From Succinivibrionaceae bacterium (lineage in GTDB: Bacteria; Pseudomonadota; Gammaproteobacteria; Enterobacterales; Succinivibrionaceae), in contig JAFURY010000052.1 of the NCBI GenBank assembly GCA_017480795.1, forward strand, positions 1-38,545: a DNA stretch of 38,545 bases. The letters are read 5' to 3'. The position numbers were made by a program, and so were the translations under genes. A model generated the notes under the pieces. The model worked only from the letters and a program-made list of their open reading frames with translations. It did not search any database and had not been told where the DNA came from. Of this stretch, positions 25,841 through 32,466 are shown piece after piece; position 1 is the stretch's first letter; each line of letters opens with the position of its first letter.

Positions 25841-26347
25841 TTACCTCACCAGCACGATCAGCCATCCAACCAACGCCGCGGGGATCAGCGCAAAGATGAT
25901 GCCCGGAAAAAGCATTCCTTTTACATGAAACCACTTCTGATGATAGGCCCTGTCCATATGTTCCGTGCCTTCCAGGCGGAACATGGGCAGATTGGCAAAC
26001 AACACCCAATCCAGAAAACAGGTGTCATACACGCCGATCCAGGCCATCAGCCCGAAGGTCAGCCAGAATCCCTGCCAGAAGGTGGCGGCTCCGGCAATCG
26101 CTGCGCACACAAACAGGATCCCTGTAAAGATCAGCACCCCCAGTGATTTCGTCAGCAGTACGTTTTGGGATTGATAGCTCACATCCACCCGCGTATGCGT
26201 CTTGAAGTACTCCTCCTGTATTTCCGGCGGGTAATTGTGGATACTGGCCGGACTGTATTTTCTGTCGCCGCGGTAATAAGCAAAAATGATAGCTGTAAAC
26301 AAGGCAGCGAAAGCAGCGGCTTCCAAAGCGATGACCCACCAAAGCAT
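25841..26347 (-). CDS. Small four-helix membrane protein, family B, copy 5
   Basis: 168 aa with four helices. The central block reads YDTCFLDWVLFANLPMF, followed by LEGTEHMDR and WFHVKGML before the last helix. This is the clearest match to copy 3. Function unknown. The gap to the dehydrogenase gene is 6 bases. Confidence 0.72.
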   Translation of the reverse strand: MLWWVIALEAAAFAALFTAIIFAYYRGDRKYSPASIHNYPPEIQEEYFKTHTRVDVSYQSQNVLLTKSLGVLIFTGILFVCAAIAGAATFWQGFWLTFGLMAWIGVYDTCFLDWVLFANLPMFRLEGTEHMDRAYHQKWFHVKGMLFPGIIFALIPAALVGWLIVLVR

Positions 26348-26363
26348 GTTGATCGATCTCCTC

Positions 26364-26867
26364 TCAGATGTTGTGGGGCGGCCAGGGGATACAGCGGTTC
26401 ACCCGCTTCATATAGTCGGCATAGTCCTGCCCGTACAGATTGAGCAGCCATTTCTCTTCCGTAAGCTTCAGGGCAACCGTCAGGATGACCCAGTTGATAG
26501 GAATGGTTAGCAGGCTCCAGGTATTGTGCCACTGGAGGCAGATGCCGGCAAACAGTATCCACCAGCCGCTGTACATGGGATTGCGCACCCAGGCATAGAT
26601 GCCGCCGGTCTGCAGCCGGTTCTCGGCGATGCTTGCGTCCATGTCCGATCGCAGCGCGCCAATGAACCAGACAGTCAGCCCCAGCACGATCAGCAGCACA
26701 CCGGCAATCCGGCAGAGCAGCACCCATGGGTTTTCCAGAACGCCAATTTTCCAGACATAGAAAAACAGGATGATTCCGATGGCGGTGACCGCACCCATGC
26801 CGAACACGATCATCGGGCCAACGCCGTACAGGGGCAGCTTTTGCCCTTCCTTCACATAATTCTTCAT
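26364..26867 (-). CDS. Isoprenylcysteine carboxyl methyltransferase-like membrane protein
   Basis: 167 aa with about four helices. The signature RNPMYSGWW at 95-103 and the C-terminal TEEKWLLNLYGQDYADYMKRVNRCIPW are typical of the ICMT/PEMT family, which uses SAM inside the membrane to methylate lipids or prenylated/hydrophobic thiols and carboxylates. Its start overlaps the upstream hydrolase stop as ATGA. Confidence 0.85.
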   Translation of the reverse strand: MKNYVKEGQKLPLYGVGPMIVFGMGAVTAIGIILFFYVWKIGVLENPWVLLCRIAGVLLIVLGLTVWFIGALRSDMDASIAENRLQTGGIYAWVRNPMYSGWWILFAGICLQWHNTWSLLTIPINWVILTVALKLTEEKWLLNLYGQDYADYMKRVNRCIPWPPHNI

Positions 26868-27631
26868 ACCGGCGTCTCCATAAACTCATCAATCGCATTC
26901 AGCACAGGGACCGTGTATCGCTCCCCGCCAAAAAGCCACTGTTCGTGCTGCATATCAAATTCACGGATTTCCGGATCGCGAAAATACTTCCTGTAGCGTT
27001 TCAAATATTTCTCGCCCATCTTATTGGCATAGATGAAGTGGACCAAAGTGTGTTCCACATGGATGTCGTCTTCAAGATGGGTGAGCAGATCCGTGTAGTA
27101 CTCGTTCCGGATGGATTCGGGCCTGAATTTTGAGAAGCAGCCCATGAACCTGTCAGCCGTTTCATCGCTCATCTCAAAGAATGACTTGAGCTTTTCCCGG
27201 GTCTTTGCCTGCTTCTTTTCGCTGCTGGTGAAACTGGTCAGCAGCGGCACCACAAGCTTCGACTGCAGCCAGGCGCTTAACTTTCCGCTCTGGTCGAGGT
27301 CGGGACTGCCGAAGATGCCGTGATCGATATGCACCTTCTGCCGCATGATCAGCTGTCCCACGAAGGTGCTGCCCAGGGAGGAGCCGAGCGCCCCGTCCAG
27401 TTTCCCGCTGAAGTGCTCCTGAATATACCGCTCGATCCTCTCCGTCACCGTGATCATATCCGGGAAGACTGCGTCACTTCCGTCAAAGCCGTCGTAGTTG
27501 ACGCAGATCAGGTGATACTTTTTCCCAAGCCTGTCCAGTACTGTGGCGAAATTCGTCTGATAATCGCAGGCGGTACCCGGAAGGAGCATTAGTGTCTTGC
27601 CTGACAGATTGCCCATCTCATCAAACTGCAT
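26864..27631 (-). CDS. Alpha/beta hydrolase
   Basis: 255 aa. An oxyanion-type LLPGTACDY near 16-24 and the nucleophile elbow G83-S84-S85-L86-G87 support the fold. The acid and histidine are not unambiguous; late candidates are not in a standard GxH frame, so activity is uncertain. The start at 27631 follows GGAG at 10 bases, 3 bases after the previous stop; an ATG at 27616 is possible. Confidence 0.75.
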   Translation of the reverse strand: MQFDEMGNLSGKTLMLLPGTACDYQTNFATVLDRLGKKYHLICVNYDGFDGSDAVFPDMITVTERIERYIQEHFSGKLDGALGSSLGSTFVGQLIMRQKVHIDHGIFGSPDLDQSGKLSAWLQSKLVVPLLTSFTSSEKKQAKTREKLKSFFEMSDETADRFMGCFSKFRPESIRNEYYTDLLTHLEDDIHVEHTLVHFIYANKMGEKYLKRYRKYFRDPEIREFDMQHEQWLFGGERYTVPVLNAIDEFMETPV

Positions 27632-27634
27632 GGT

Positions 27635-28324
27635 TTATTTCTCCTTTGCCTTTTTCATCGTGGCCAGCAGTCCGCCGAACATCCACAGGTTTCCGATGCT
27701 GATCCAGCCTGCTGTCAGGGCGTTGCGAAGCGGCGTCTCCGGGAAAAGCTTCAGCAGCATGGTCAGCGCCATGCCCACCGCCGGACAGAAAATCCAGCAC
27801 CACTTGGGATAAGGTGTCAGCCCTTTGGAAAAGGCGGCGATGTGGGCGATCTGATGCACCAGCCAGAAGATGAAGAACAGGATCATACCGGGCAGCAGGA
27901 AATACAGGCCGAAGCGGACGGTGGCGTCCAAGGCCGTCTCCGAGTTGGCCGCCATCATGTACTTGTAAAAGAACACGCTGGCCAGGCAGGGAACGTGCAC
28001 GCCGCAGCCGCCGAAGGCCAGGACGCCCAGGATGCCGCTGCGGTACAGGTGCGCCATGCGGGAGGAATACGGCACAATCAGCCGGTACACGGCGAAAGAA
28101 CACAGCGCTTCCAGCGGGATCCCGATCAGCCCCAGCAGCGAGGACCAGAAGATCCGGCCGTCGGACAGGTTCAGATAGGCGGAAAGAAAGCCCTCCAGGC
28201 CTTGCTTTGCCGCGTCATGCATCCCCCAGCCCAGCAGCATGTCGCCTGCCAGGACCATCAAGCTAGCAGCGATGCCGATCTTCATCAGATGGGCGATCCT
28301 GGGCCAGTCCAATTCCTTATTCAT
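27635..28324 (-). CDS. Multi-pass membrane protein, family A (DUF6796-like), copy 3
   Basis: 229 aa with about six helices. The first helix contains VLAGDMLLGWGMHD; the late segment YPKWCWIFCPAVG precedes the final helices, as in copy 1. The ATG at 28324 follows AGGAGG at 9 bases and overlaps the previous gene by 8 bases. Function unknown. Confidence 0.72.
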   Translation of the reverse strand: MNKELDWPRIAHLMKIGIAASLMVLAGDMLLGWGMHDAAKQGLEGFLSAYLNLSDGRIFWSSLLGLIGIPLEALCSFAVYRLIVPYSSRMAHLYRSGILGVLAFGGCGVHVPCLASVFFYKYMMAANSETALDATVRFGLYFLLPGMILFFIFWLVHQIAHIAAFSKGLTPYPKWCWIFCPAVGMALTMLLKLFPETPLRNALTAGWISIGNLWMFGGLLATMKKAKEK

Positions 28325-29237
28325 CCGGCATTGCCTCCTTCATCAGCCGCACCATCAGATTCCAGCCCTCTTTGGCCTCTTTCACGATCGGAAAAACGGG
28401 ATAGCAGTGGAACATCCCATCGCCGACGATCATTTGATAATCCACGCCGTATTTCTTCATGACTGCCTCAAAAGACGGCGCGCAGGCGTACAGCGTCTCA
28501 TCGGAACCATAGATGAAGGTCACGCGGGGACAGTTTGTAAAATCGCCCCGCTGCAGCCAGAGCATGTAGTCCGGTACACTATCATCCCCATGACGCATGA
28601 CCTCTACAGCGGTTTTCATATATTGGGCCGGGATGGCGACGTCCTTTTGATCCAATTCCAGCATCCGCTGCCATTCCTCCTCGGTATCCACACAGGTTCC
28701 CGGAGAGATGGCCATGATATATCCCGGCAAGAGCGTATCCGGATGCCCGTCATTGATGTATGGCACCATACCCAGCGCCAGATTCCCGCCGGACGATGTG
28801 CCCAGAACGGAGATGCGCTCCGGAGCATAATCCCTGAGCATCACTTTGTAAGTCTCATAGATCATCTCATAGGCTTTTGTCAGCGGATAGTCCGTGCAAA
28901 GCGGATAATAGGGGATGAACAGATCGAGCCCTGTTTCCCTTGCAAACCGCAGCGCCTTTTTAACAGACGCAGGTCTTGGCGCGCTGATCATGCCGCCGCC
29001 GATCAGGAACAGATTCGCCCTGTCCGTATGCTCCCTGTGAATCAGCTTCAGCACTGGAAAACCCATGACGTCAATTCGGCTGATTTCAAAAGCATCATCC
29101 TTCAAAGCCGGGATGCGGTTCTTCGCGTTCTGCTTCCTCCGGTTTTCCAGCAGCTCTTCCGTCGTGGCGCTGAGCCAACGCTTTTTGAGTCCCGCCGCTA
29201 CGACAAGCTTTTTCAGGACCTCATACTTGACAGACAT
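28317..29237 (-). CDS. Alpha/beta hydrolase fold-3 (HSL-type esterase/lipase)
   Basis: 306 aa. Residues IGGGM at 79-83 replace the HGGG oxyanion motif, the nucleophile elbow is G146-T-S148-S-G150, a DE pair follows YGSDETLYA, and a histidine lies in MFHCYP near the end, together matching the hormone-sensitive-lipase branch. The start at 29237 follows GAGGTGAT at 5 bases. An operator palindrome (29254-29269) lies 17 bases upstream, inside the end of the HTH gene, and the two genes overlap by 17 bases. Confidence 0.85.
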   Translation of the reverse strand: MSVKYEVLKKLVVAAGLKKRWLSATTEELLENRRKQNAKNRIPALKDDAFEISRIDVMGFPVLKLIHREHTDRANLFLIGGGMISAPRPASVKKALRFARETGLDLFIPYYPLCTDYPLTKAYEMIYETYKVMLRDYAPERISVLGTSSGGNLALGMVPYINDGHPDTLLPGYIMAISPGTCVDTEEEWQRMLELDQKDVAIPAQYMKTAVEVMRHGDDSVPDYMLWLQRGDFTNCPRVTFIYGSDETLYACAPSFEAVMKKYGVDYQMIVGDGMFHCYPVFPIVKEAKEGWNLMVRLMKEAMPDE

Positions 29238-29517
29238 TCGTATCACCTCGCATGTTAGCATGTGCTAACTCATCAACAAAAATAAATGCACGATACGTGC
29301 TTATCTGTTTATTTCTGCCTGCTTCTTCTCTCTGACATTTTTTTGGCTTAGGCCCGGATCTGTGCTTTTCTGGTTTGACTGCGCTTTCCGGAATCGCCCA
29401 GGATCTGCCCAGCCGCTCTGCGCCTGGAATTCTTCCATCCAATGCGTACTGATTCACCCAGCGCACAGAGATACCCCAGCGCTTTGCAATTTCCTGTACA
29501 GAGCAATAGCCTTTCAC
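29221..29517 (-). CDS. HTH DNA-binding protein, first gene of the long operon
   Basis: 98 aa. The N-terminal half CSVQEIAKRWGISVRWVNQY..GRIPGAERLGRSWAIPESA is a HTH_17/MerR-like winged helix as in excisionases and small regulators. The second half is basic (GPKPKKCQREEAGRNK) and of unknown fold. The GTG at 29517 follows GAGGTG; an ATG at 29535 precedes that site. It may bind near the element's promoters or act as a second directionality factor. Confidence 0.7.
   Translation of the reverse strand: MKGYCSVQEIAKRWGISVRWVNQYALDGRIPGAERLGRSWAIPESAVKPEKHRSGPKPKKCQREEAGRNKQISTYRAFIFVDELAHANMRGDTNVCQV
29254..29269 (-). promoter_or_regulatory. GTTAG-N6-CTAAC operator inside the HTH gene
   Basis: Perfect 16-base palindrome GTTAGCATGTGCTAAC. 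It lies within codons for ELAHANM near the end of the HTH gene and just upstream of the HSL hydrolase. No promoter is evident here, so it may act as a transcription roadblock within the operon. Confidence 0.65.
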
Positions 29518-29562
29518 AACAACACCTCGTATCATGGGTTCTCGACACCAGGAGGCAGCGTT

Positions 29563-29609
29563 GTTAGCCGCCTCTAACTATATTATATTCCATTTTTCGC
29601 AGAAGACAA
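29563..29609 (-). promoter_or_regulatory. Promoter and operator of the 23-gene operon
   Basis: Reading leftward, TTGTCT (29609-29604) is followed after 16 bases by TATAAT (29587-29582), then the palindrome GTTAGCCGCCTCTAAC at 29563-29578, over the transcription start. All 23 genes downstream on this strand lie within gaps of 20 bases or less, with one gap of about 70, and no terminator is visible before 14756. A single start here could serve all of them. Confidence 0.75.
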
Positions 29610-29941
29610 GCAGAAAAATGAAAATACACCAAAAAATCAGTTTCGGAATCTTCGCACTCTGCTTCCTGAGCTGCATTTGCGCACATCCACCGGTGAACAC
29701 CGTGCTCAAAATGGCGTGGATACTCCTTGAACACTCATCCGCAATCACAGGCAGTTCATCATGAATTCTCGGAAGCCCAGTACAATCAACGGTTGAACGA
29801 GCAGGAATACTCTCCAACTGCTTTCTGCAAACTTTACCGCCTAAGCAGAGCTTACACAGCGTGCAATAAAGAACAATCAGGAATATGAATCGCTCATGAC
29901 GCAACAAAAAAGCCGCCTCCGAAGAAGCAGCTTAGTCAATA
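29610..29941. other. Noncoding stretch between the operon promoter and the tnpV relic
   Basis: No gene is supported. The frame on the - strand from 29907 to 29578 (109 aa) has no domain and no ribosome binding site. A decayed stem at 29911-29930 (GCCGCCTC, CGAA, GAAGCAGC) resembles the tnpV terminator at 30132. Confidence 0.4.
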
Positions 29942-30022
29942 TTATGCATAGATCACTTCATAAAGAAGAATCTCCTCTGCCCGCTGTTGTATATTGTTCA
30001 TACATCCAACCCACAACAGTTT
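29942..30022 (-). pseudogene. tnpV remnant (C-terminal 26 codons)
   Basis: Read in one frame this stretch encodes KLLWVGCMNNIQQRAEEILL followed by YEVIYA and a stop, clearly parallel to the C-terminus of intact TnpV at 30171 (LAWVGRMNNIRQQAEEIILN, then ELIYA). The frame is lost upstream. It is a relic of a second tnpV copy. Confidence 0.85.
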
Positions 30023-30131
30023 CCAGCCTTTCTGAGTATAATCTGTACGGTTTTATTCAAAAGATGCTTAGGTCGCAGACTTTATCTACAGAGAGTCTAT
30101 TCTGGCAGTGTGGTTCAAAACAGCTTGATTG

Positions 30132-30156
30132 AAAAAGCCGTCTCCGAAGAGGCGGC
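30132..30156 (-). terminator. Terminator of tnpV
   Basis: GCCGTCTC at 30137-30144 and GAGGCGGC at 30149-30156 close a CGAA loop. On the - strand the stem is followed by a T-run (30136-30132). Confidence 0.85.
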
Positions 30157-30170
30157 CGTATGGATGATGT

Positions 30171-30551
30171 TTATGCATAGATCAGTTCGTTGAGAATTAT
30201 TTCTTCTGCCTGCTGCCGAATGTTGTTCATCCGTCCGACCCAGGCAAGTTGGTCTCGCGCTTTCAGATCTTCGTGAATTCCTTCGGCACCTGCCATCTGG
30301 TGAACCATTCGATCCATTCTGTCGGAGCAGCAGGTGTCGATTTCGGCCAGGTGATCATACAGCTTACCAGAGAGGAGAAGCCGCTCATACAGCCCGGGAC
30401 GATACTCTTCCAGGTAGGCTTTCCGCATCCGGCCATAGCGGCCAATGGCCTGGTTGGGAGTCTCAGGGAGTTCCAGATCAGGAAAATAATAGTCTCCATG
30501 AAGCGTATAATGTATGCCGTTTTCAATGATTTCCTTTTTCAGATTTGTCAT
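30171..30551 (-). CDS. tnpV: TnpV-like transposon-encoded protein
   Basis: 126 aa. The pattern PDLELPETPNQAIGRYGRMRKAYLEEYRPGLYERLLLSGKLYDHLAEID and the C-terminus RAEEI/QAEEIILNELIYA are characteristic of TnpV, a small protein common on Clostridia transposons; its role is not defined. The ATG at 30551 follows GGAGG at 8 bases. No transposase accompanies it here. Confidence 0.9.
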   Translation of the reverse strand: MTNLKKEIIENGIHYTLHGDYYFPDLELPETPNQAIGRYGRMRKAYLEEYRPGLYERLLLSGKLYDHLAEIDTCCSDRMDRMVHQMAGAEGIHEDLKARDQLAWVGRMNNIRQQAEEIILNELIYA

Positions 30552-30648
30552 GGTAATGACCTCCTTCGATTCGTTACTTGATCAGTGTACTTGCTTTCGT
30601 ACCCGTCAAACAGCGCATCTCAGCAGATTATCACCGGGTGTTGGTTTC

Positions 30649-30669
30649 CACCCCAACCTCCACCCCAAT
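30649..30669. repeat. Right arm-type boxes (CACCCCAA repeats)
   Basis: CACCCCAAC at 30649-30657 and CACCCCAAT at 30661-30669 mirror the boxes at 769-788, including the preceding TTTC/CTTC. They lie about 105 bases inside attR. Confidence 0.6.
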
Positions 30670-30773
30670 CAGGGTTTCATCAGAGTGCATGATATTTACT
30701 ATTGTTGTGTAAATCGGTTTTATAATCGAACCAAATTATACATAATTGTACATTATTTACAGCCGTCTCCGAC

Positions 30774-30822
30774 TTCAAGTCCTGTTTCCCGCACTGCAGA
30801 ACCCTTGAGAAATCAAGGGTTT
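30774..30822 (+). other. attR: right attachment core with terminator stem
   Basis: 30774-30794 is identical to 699-719. The next bases differ (TG for CA), then CAGAACCCTTGA at 30797-30808 is again identical to the left end. AACCCTTGA pairs with TCAAGGGTT across a GAAA loop, a terminator stem related to 722-749. The shared terminator suggests that what lies to the right is the left end of an older, related element. Confidence 0.88.
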
Positions 30823-30826
30823 TTGC

Positions 30827-31018
30827 TTGCCTAATTTGCTTTATCTAAAATTCCAGACAGTGTCTGGAAAATTAACTTGGAGCCATTACATTGAACTCCT
30901 GAAGATCGATGATCCGCTTGAACGATCCTTCTATGAGAAGGAAGCGGAATCAGAGCGCTGGGGTGTCCGCGAATTAAAACGGCAGATGAAGAGTATGCTG
31001 TTTCATAGAAGGGAATGA
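30827..31018 (+). pseudogene. Truncated YhcG/DUF1016 (PDDEXK nuclease) N-terminal fragment
   Basis: 63 codons from a TTG. The protein SGKLTWSHYIELLKIDDPLE and RSFYEKEAESERWGVRELKR is highly typical of the DUF1016 N-terminal domain of YhcG-type nucleases, followed by QMKSMLF. Full proteins are about 330-350 aa, and the catalytic PDDEXK part is missing, so this is a relic. It lies between attR and the third att copy, as cargo left from an older insertion. Confidence 0.8.
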
Positions 31019-31119
31019 AACAGGTCAGGATGGGACTATATAGTCAAATTGGTTTCAGCATAGACTCCGCATGCTACAGGAATGGACGGTACGGGACGAT
31101 GTGGACGGATGGGCTCTTC

Positions 31120-31142
31120 TTTAAGTCCTGTTTCCCGCACCA
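31120..31142 (+). other. Third copy of the tRNA-Leu 3' end (outer att site)
   Basis: TTTAAGTCCTGTTTCCCGCACCA differs from the tRNA end (699-721) only by T for C at 31122 and includes CCA. It marks the chromosome-proximal end of the older remnant. Confidence 0.88.
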
Positions 31143-31151
31143 AACCAATAT

Positions 31152-31195
31152 AATCCGAACCGGTTCTTCTCCATTGGAGACGGGTTCGGATTATT
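31152..31195 (+). terminator. Probable native terminator of the tRNA operon
   Basis: AATCCGAACC at 31152-31161 pairs with GGTTCGGATT at 31183-31192, with an inner TCTCC/GGAGA stem, followed by ATTTCTTTTCTT. It stands 9 bases after the third att copy, where the original tRNA terminator is expected. Confidence 0.8.
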
Positions 31196-31376
31196 TCTTT
31201 TCTTCACCCAGGCGCTCCCGCGATTGAAAAACCTGCAGCAAAATGGTATGATGGGGCCCGGCAGACGGAGGAGCGAGGACAGCCTCTCTCATTCAATCTG
31301 CCTACCCCGCGAACAGCAAGGCTGTTCATCATTTGATTTCGTTTATGCACGACTCATTACGAAGGAGAGAATATTC

Positions 31377-32378
31377 ATGGAAGCACTTGCCACCTCAACC
31401 ATTCCTTTTTTGCATACGCTGGCCAACCTGCGCCTGCCAGCCCTGACCTGGCTGCTGGAGAAGCTGACCTACCTGGGGGATGAGAAGCTGTTCGTCGTCA
31501 TTTCCCTGATCGTGTTCTGGTGCTTTTCCAAGCGGGGCGGGCTGTATATGCTGACCACCGGCTTTGGCGTCAGCAGCGTCGGTCAAGCCCTGAAGCTGCT
31601 TTTCCGCATTCCTCGGCCCTGGCTGCTGGATCCGGAGATGGAAAGCCGCGTCGTCCCCTCCGCCCGGGAATCCAACCTGTTAGGCGAGGGCGCGGATGGC
31701 TGGTCTTTCCCCAGCGGGCATACGCTCATCAGCGTCGGCACCTATGGGGGCATGGCCGCCTGGTTTCAAAGCCGTGCCCTGCGGATTATCGGCATCGTGC
31801 TGGCGGTGCTAATCCCCTTCTCCCGCCTGTATCTGGGGGTGCATACACCCCTGGATATCCTTTGCGGAGCGCTGCTGGCCCTGGCCGCCGTTCTGGCCCT
31901 CCGGCCGATCTTCCAGTCGAGACGCAGCCGCAAGATTCGCGCCGCGCTGATTGGCTCCGTGCTGCTCTCGGCCATCATGCTGGTGATCACCTGGCAGGGC
32001 CTGCCCGCGGGATTAACGGAGGAAGAATCCGCCCTGTATGCCAGCGGCGTGAAAAACCTGTGGCAGCTGATGGGTGCCACCCCGGCCGTATGGCTGGCCT
32101 TTGAGGTGGACCGGAAATGGACCCATTTTACGCCCCTGGCCTCCTGGAAGGTGCAGATCCTCAAGATCGCGGGGGGCAGCTTCATTGTGCTGGCCCTGCA
32201 GGTAGGGGTTCAAAAGCTGCTGGGATACGCGAAGCCCATTACAGTGGACAACATGACTCGCAACGGTCTCATCGTGTGCCTGGCGAATTTCCTGGCCCTG
32301 ACGGGCGGAATGACCTTCTGGCCAATGGCCTTCCGGAAACTGGCGGAGCGCATCGATGGACCGGTCGCCCGGGGATAA
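31377..32378 (+). CDS. PAP2-family membrane phosphatase
   Basis: 333 aa. It carries the three PAP2 motifs: K-x6-RP (KLLFRIPRP), PSGH (FPSGHTLIS) and SR-x5-H (SRLYLGVHTPLD), the last with the catalytic histidine, plus six or more transmembrane helices. Such enzymes dephosphorylate lipid phosphates such as undecaprenyl pyrophosphate. The ATG at 31377 follows GAAGGAGAG; the frame open to 31224 lacks a site. First chromosomal gene right of the element. Confidence 0.88.
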   Translation: MEALATSTIPFLHTLANLRLPALTWLLEKLTYLGDEKLFVVISLIVFWCFSKRGGLYMLTTGFGVSSVGQALKLLFRIPRPWLLDPEMESRVVPSARESNLLGEGADGWSFPSGHTLISVGTYGGMAAWFQSRALRIIGIVLAVLIPFSRLYLGVHTPLDILCGALLALAAVLALRPIFQSRRSRKIRAALIGSVLLSAIMLVITWQGLPAGLTEEESALYASGVKNLWQLMGATPAVWLAFEVDRKWTHFTPLASWKVQILKIAGGSFIVLALQVGVQKLLGYAKPITVDNMTRNGLIVCLANFLALTGGMTFWPMAFRKLAERIDGPVARG

Positions 32379-32466
32379 GACACGAAGGTTTCCGCTCCGG
32401 CAACCGGATGCAGCCGTCCATGCCGAAAGCCTGCACTCTTTGGACTCAAGCGAAGGAGGAATCTGG

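Noticed and set aside
14756..29261. RiPP or NRPS/PKS biosynthetic cluster
   Set aside because: I found no precursor peptide, cyclodehydratase, radical SAM, adenylation or ketosynthase domains; the enzyme mix does not match a known class.
29578..29907. 109-aa protein on the - strand upstream of the operon
   Set aside because: It has no ribosome binding site or domain and overlaps the likely operon promoter.
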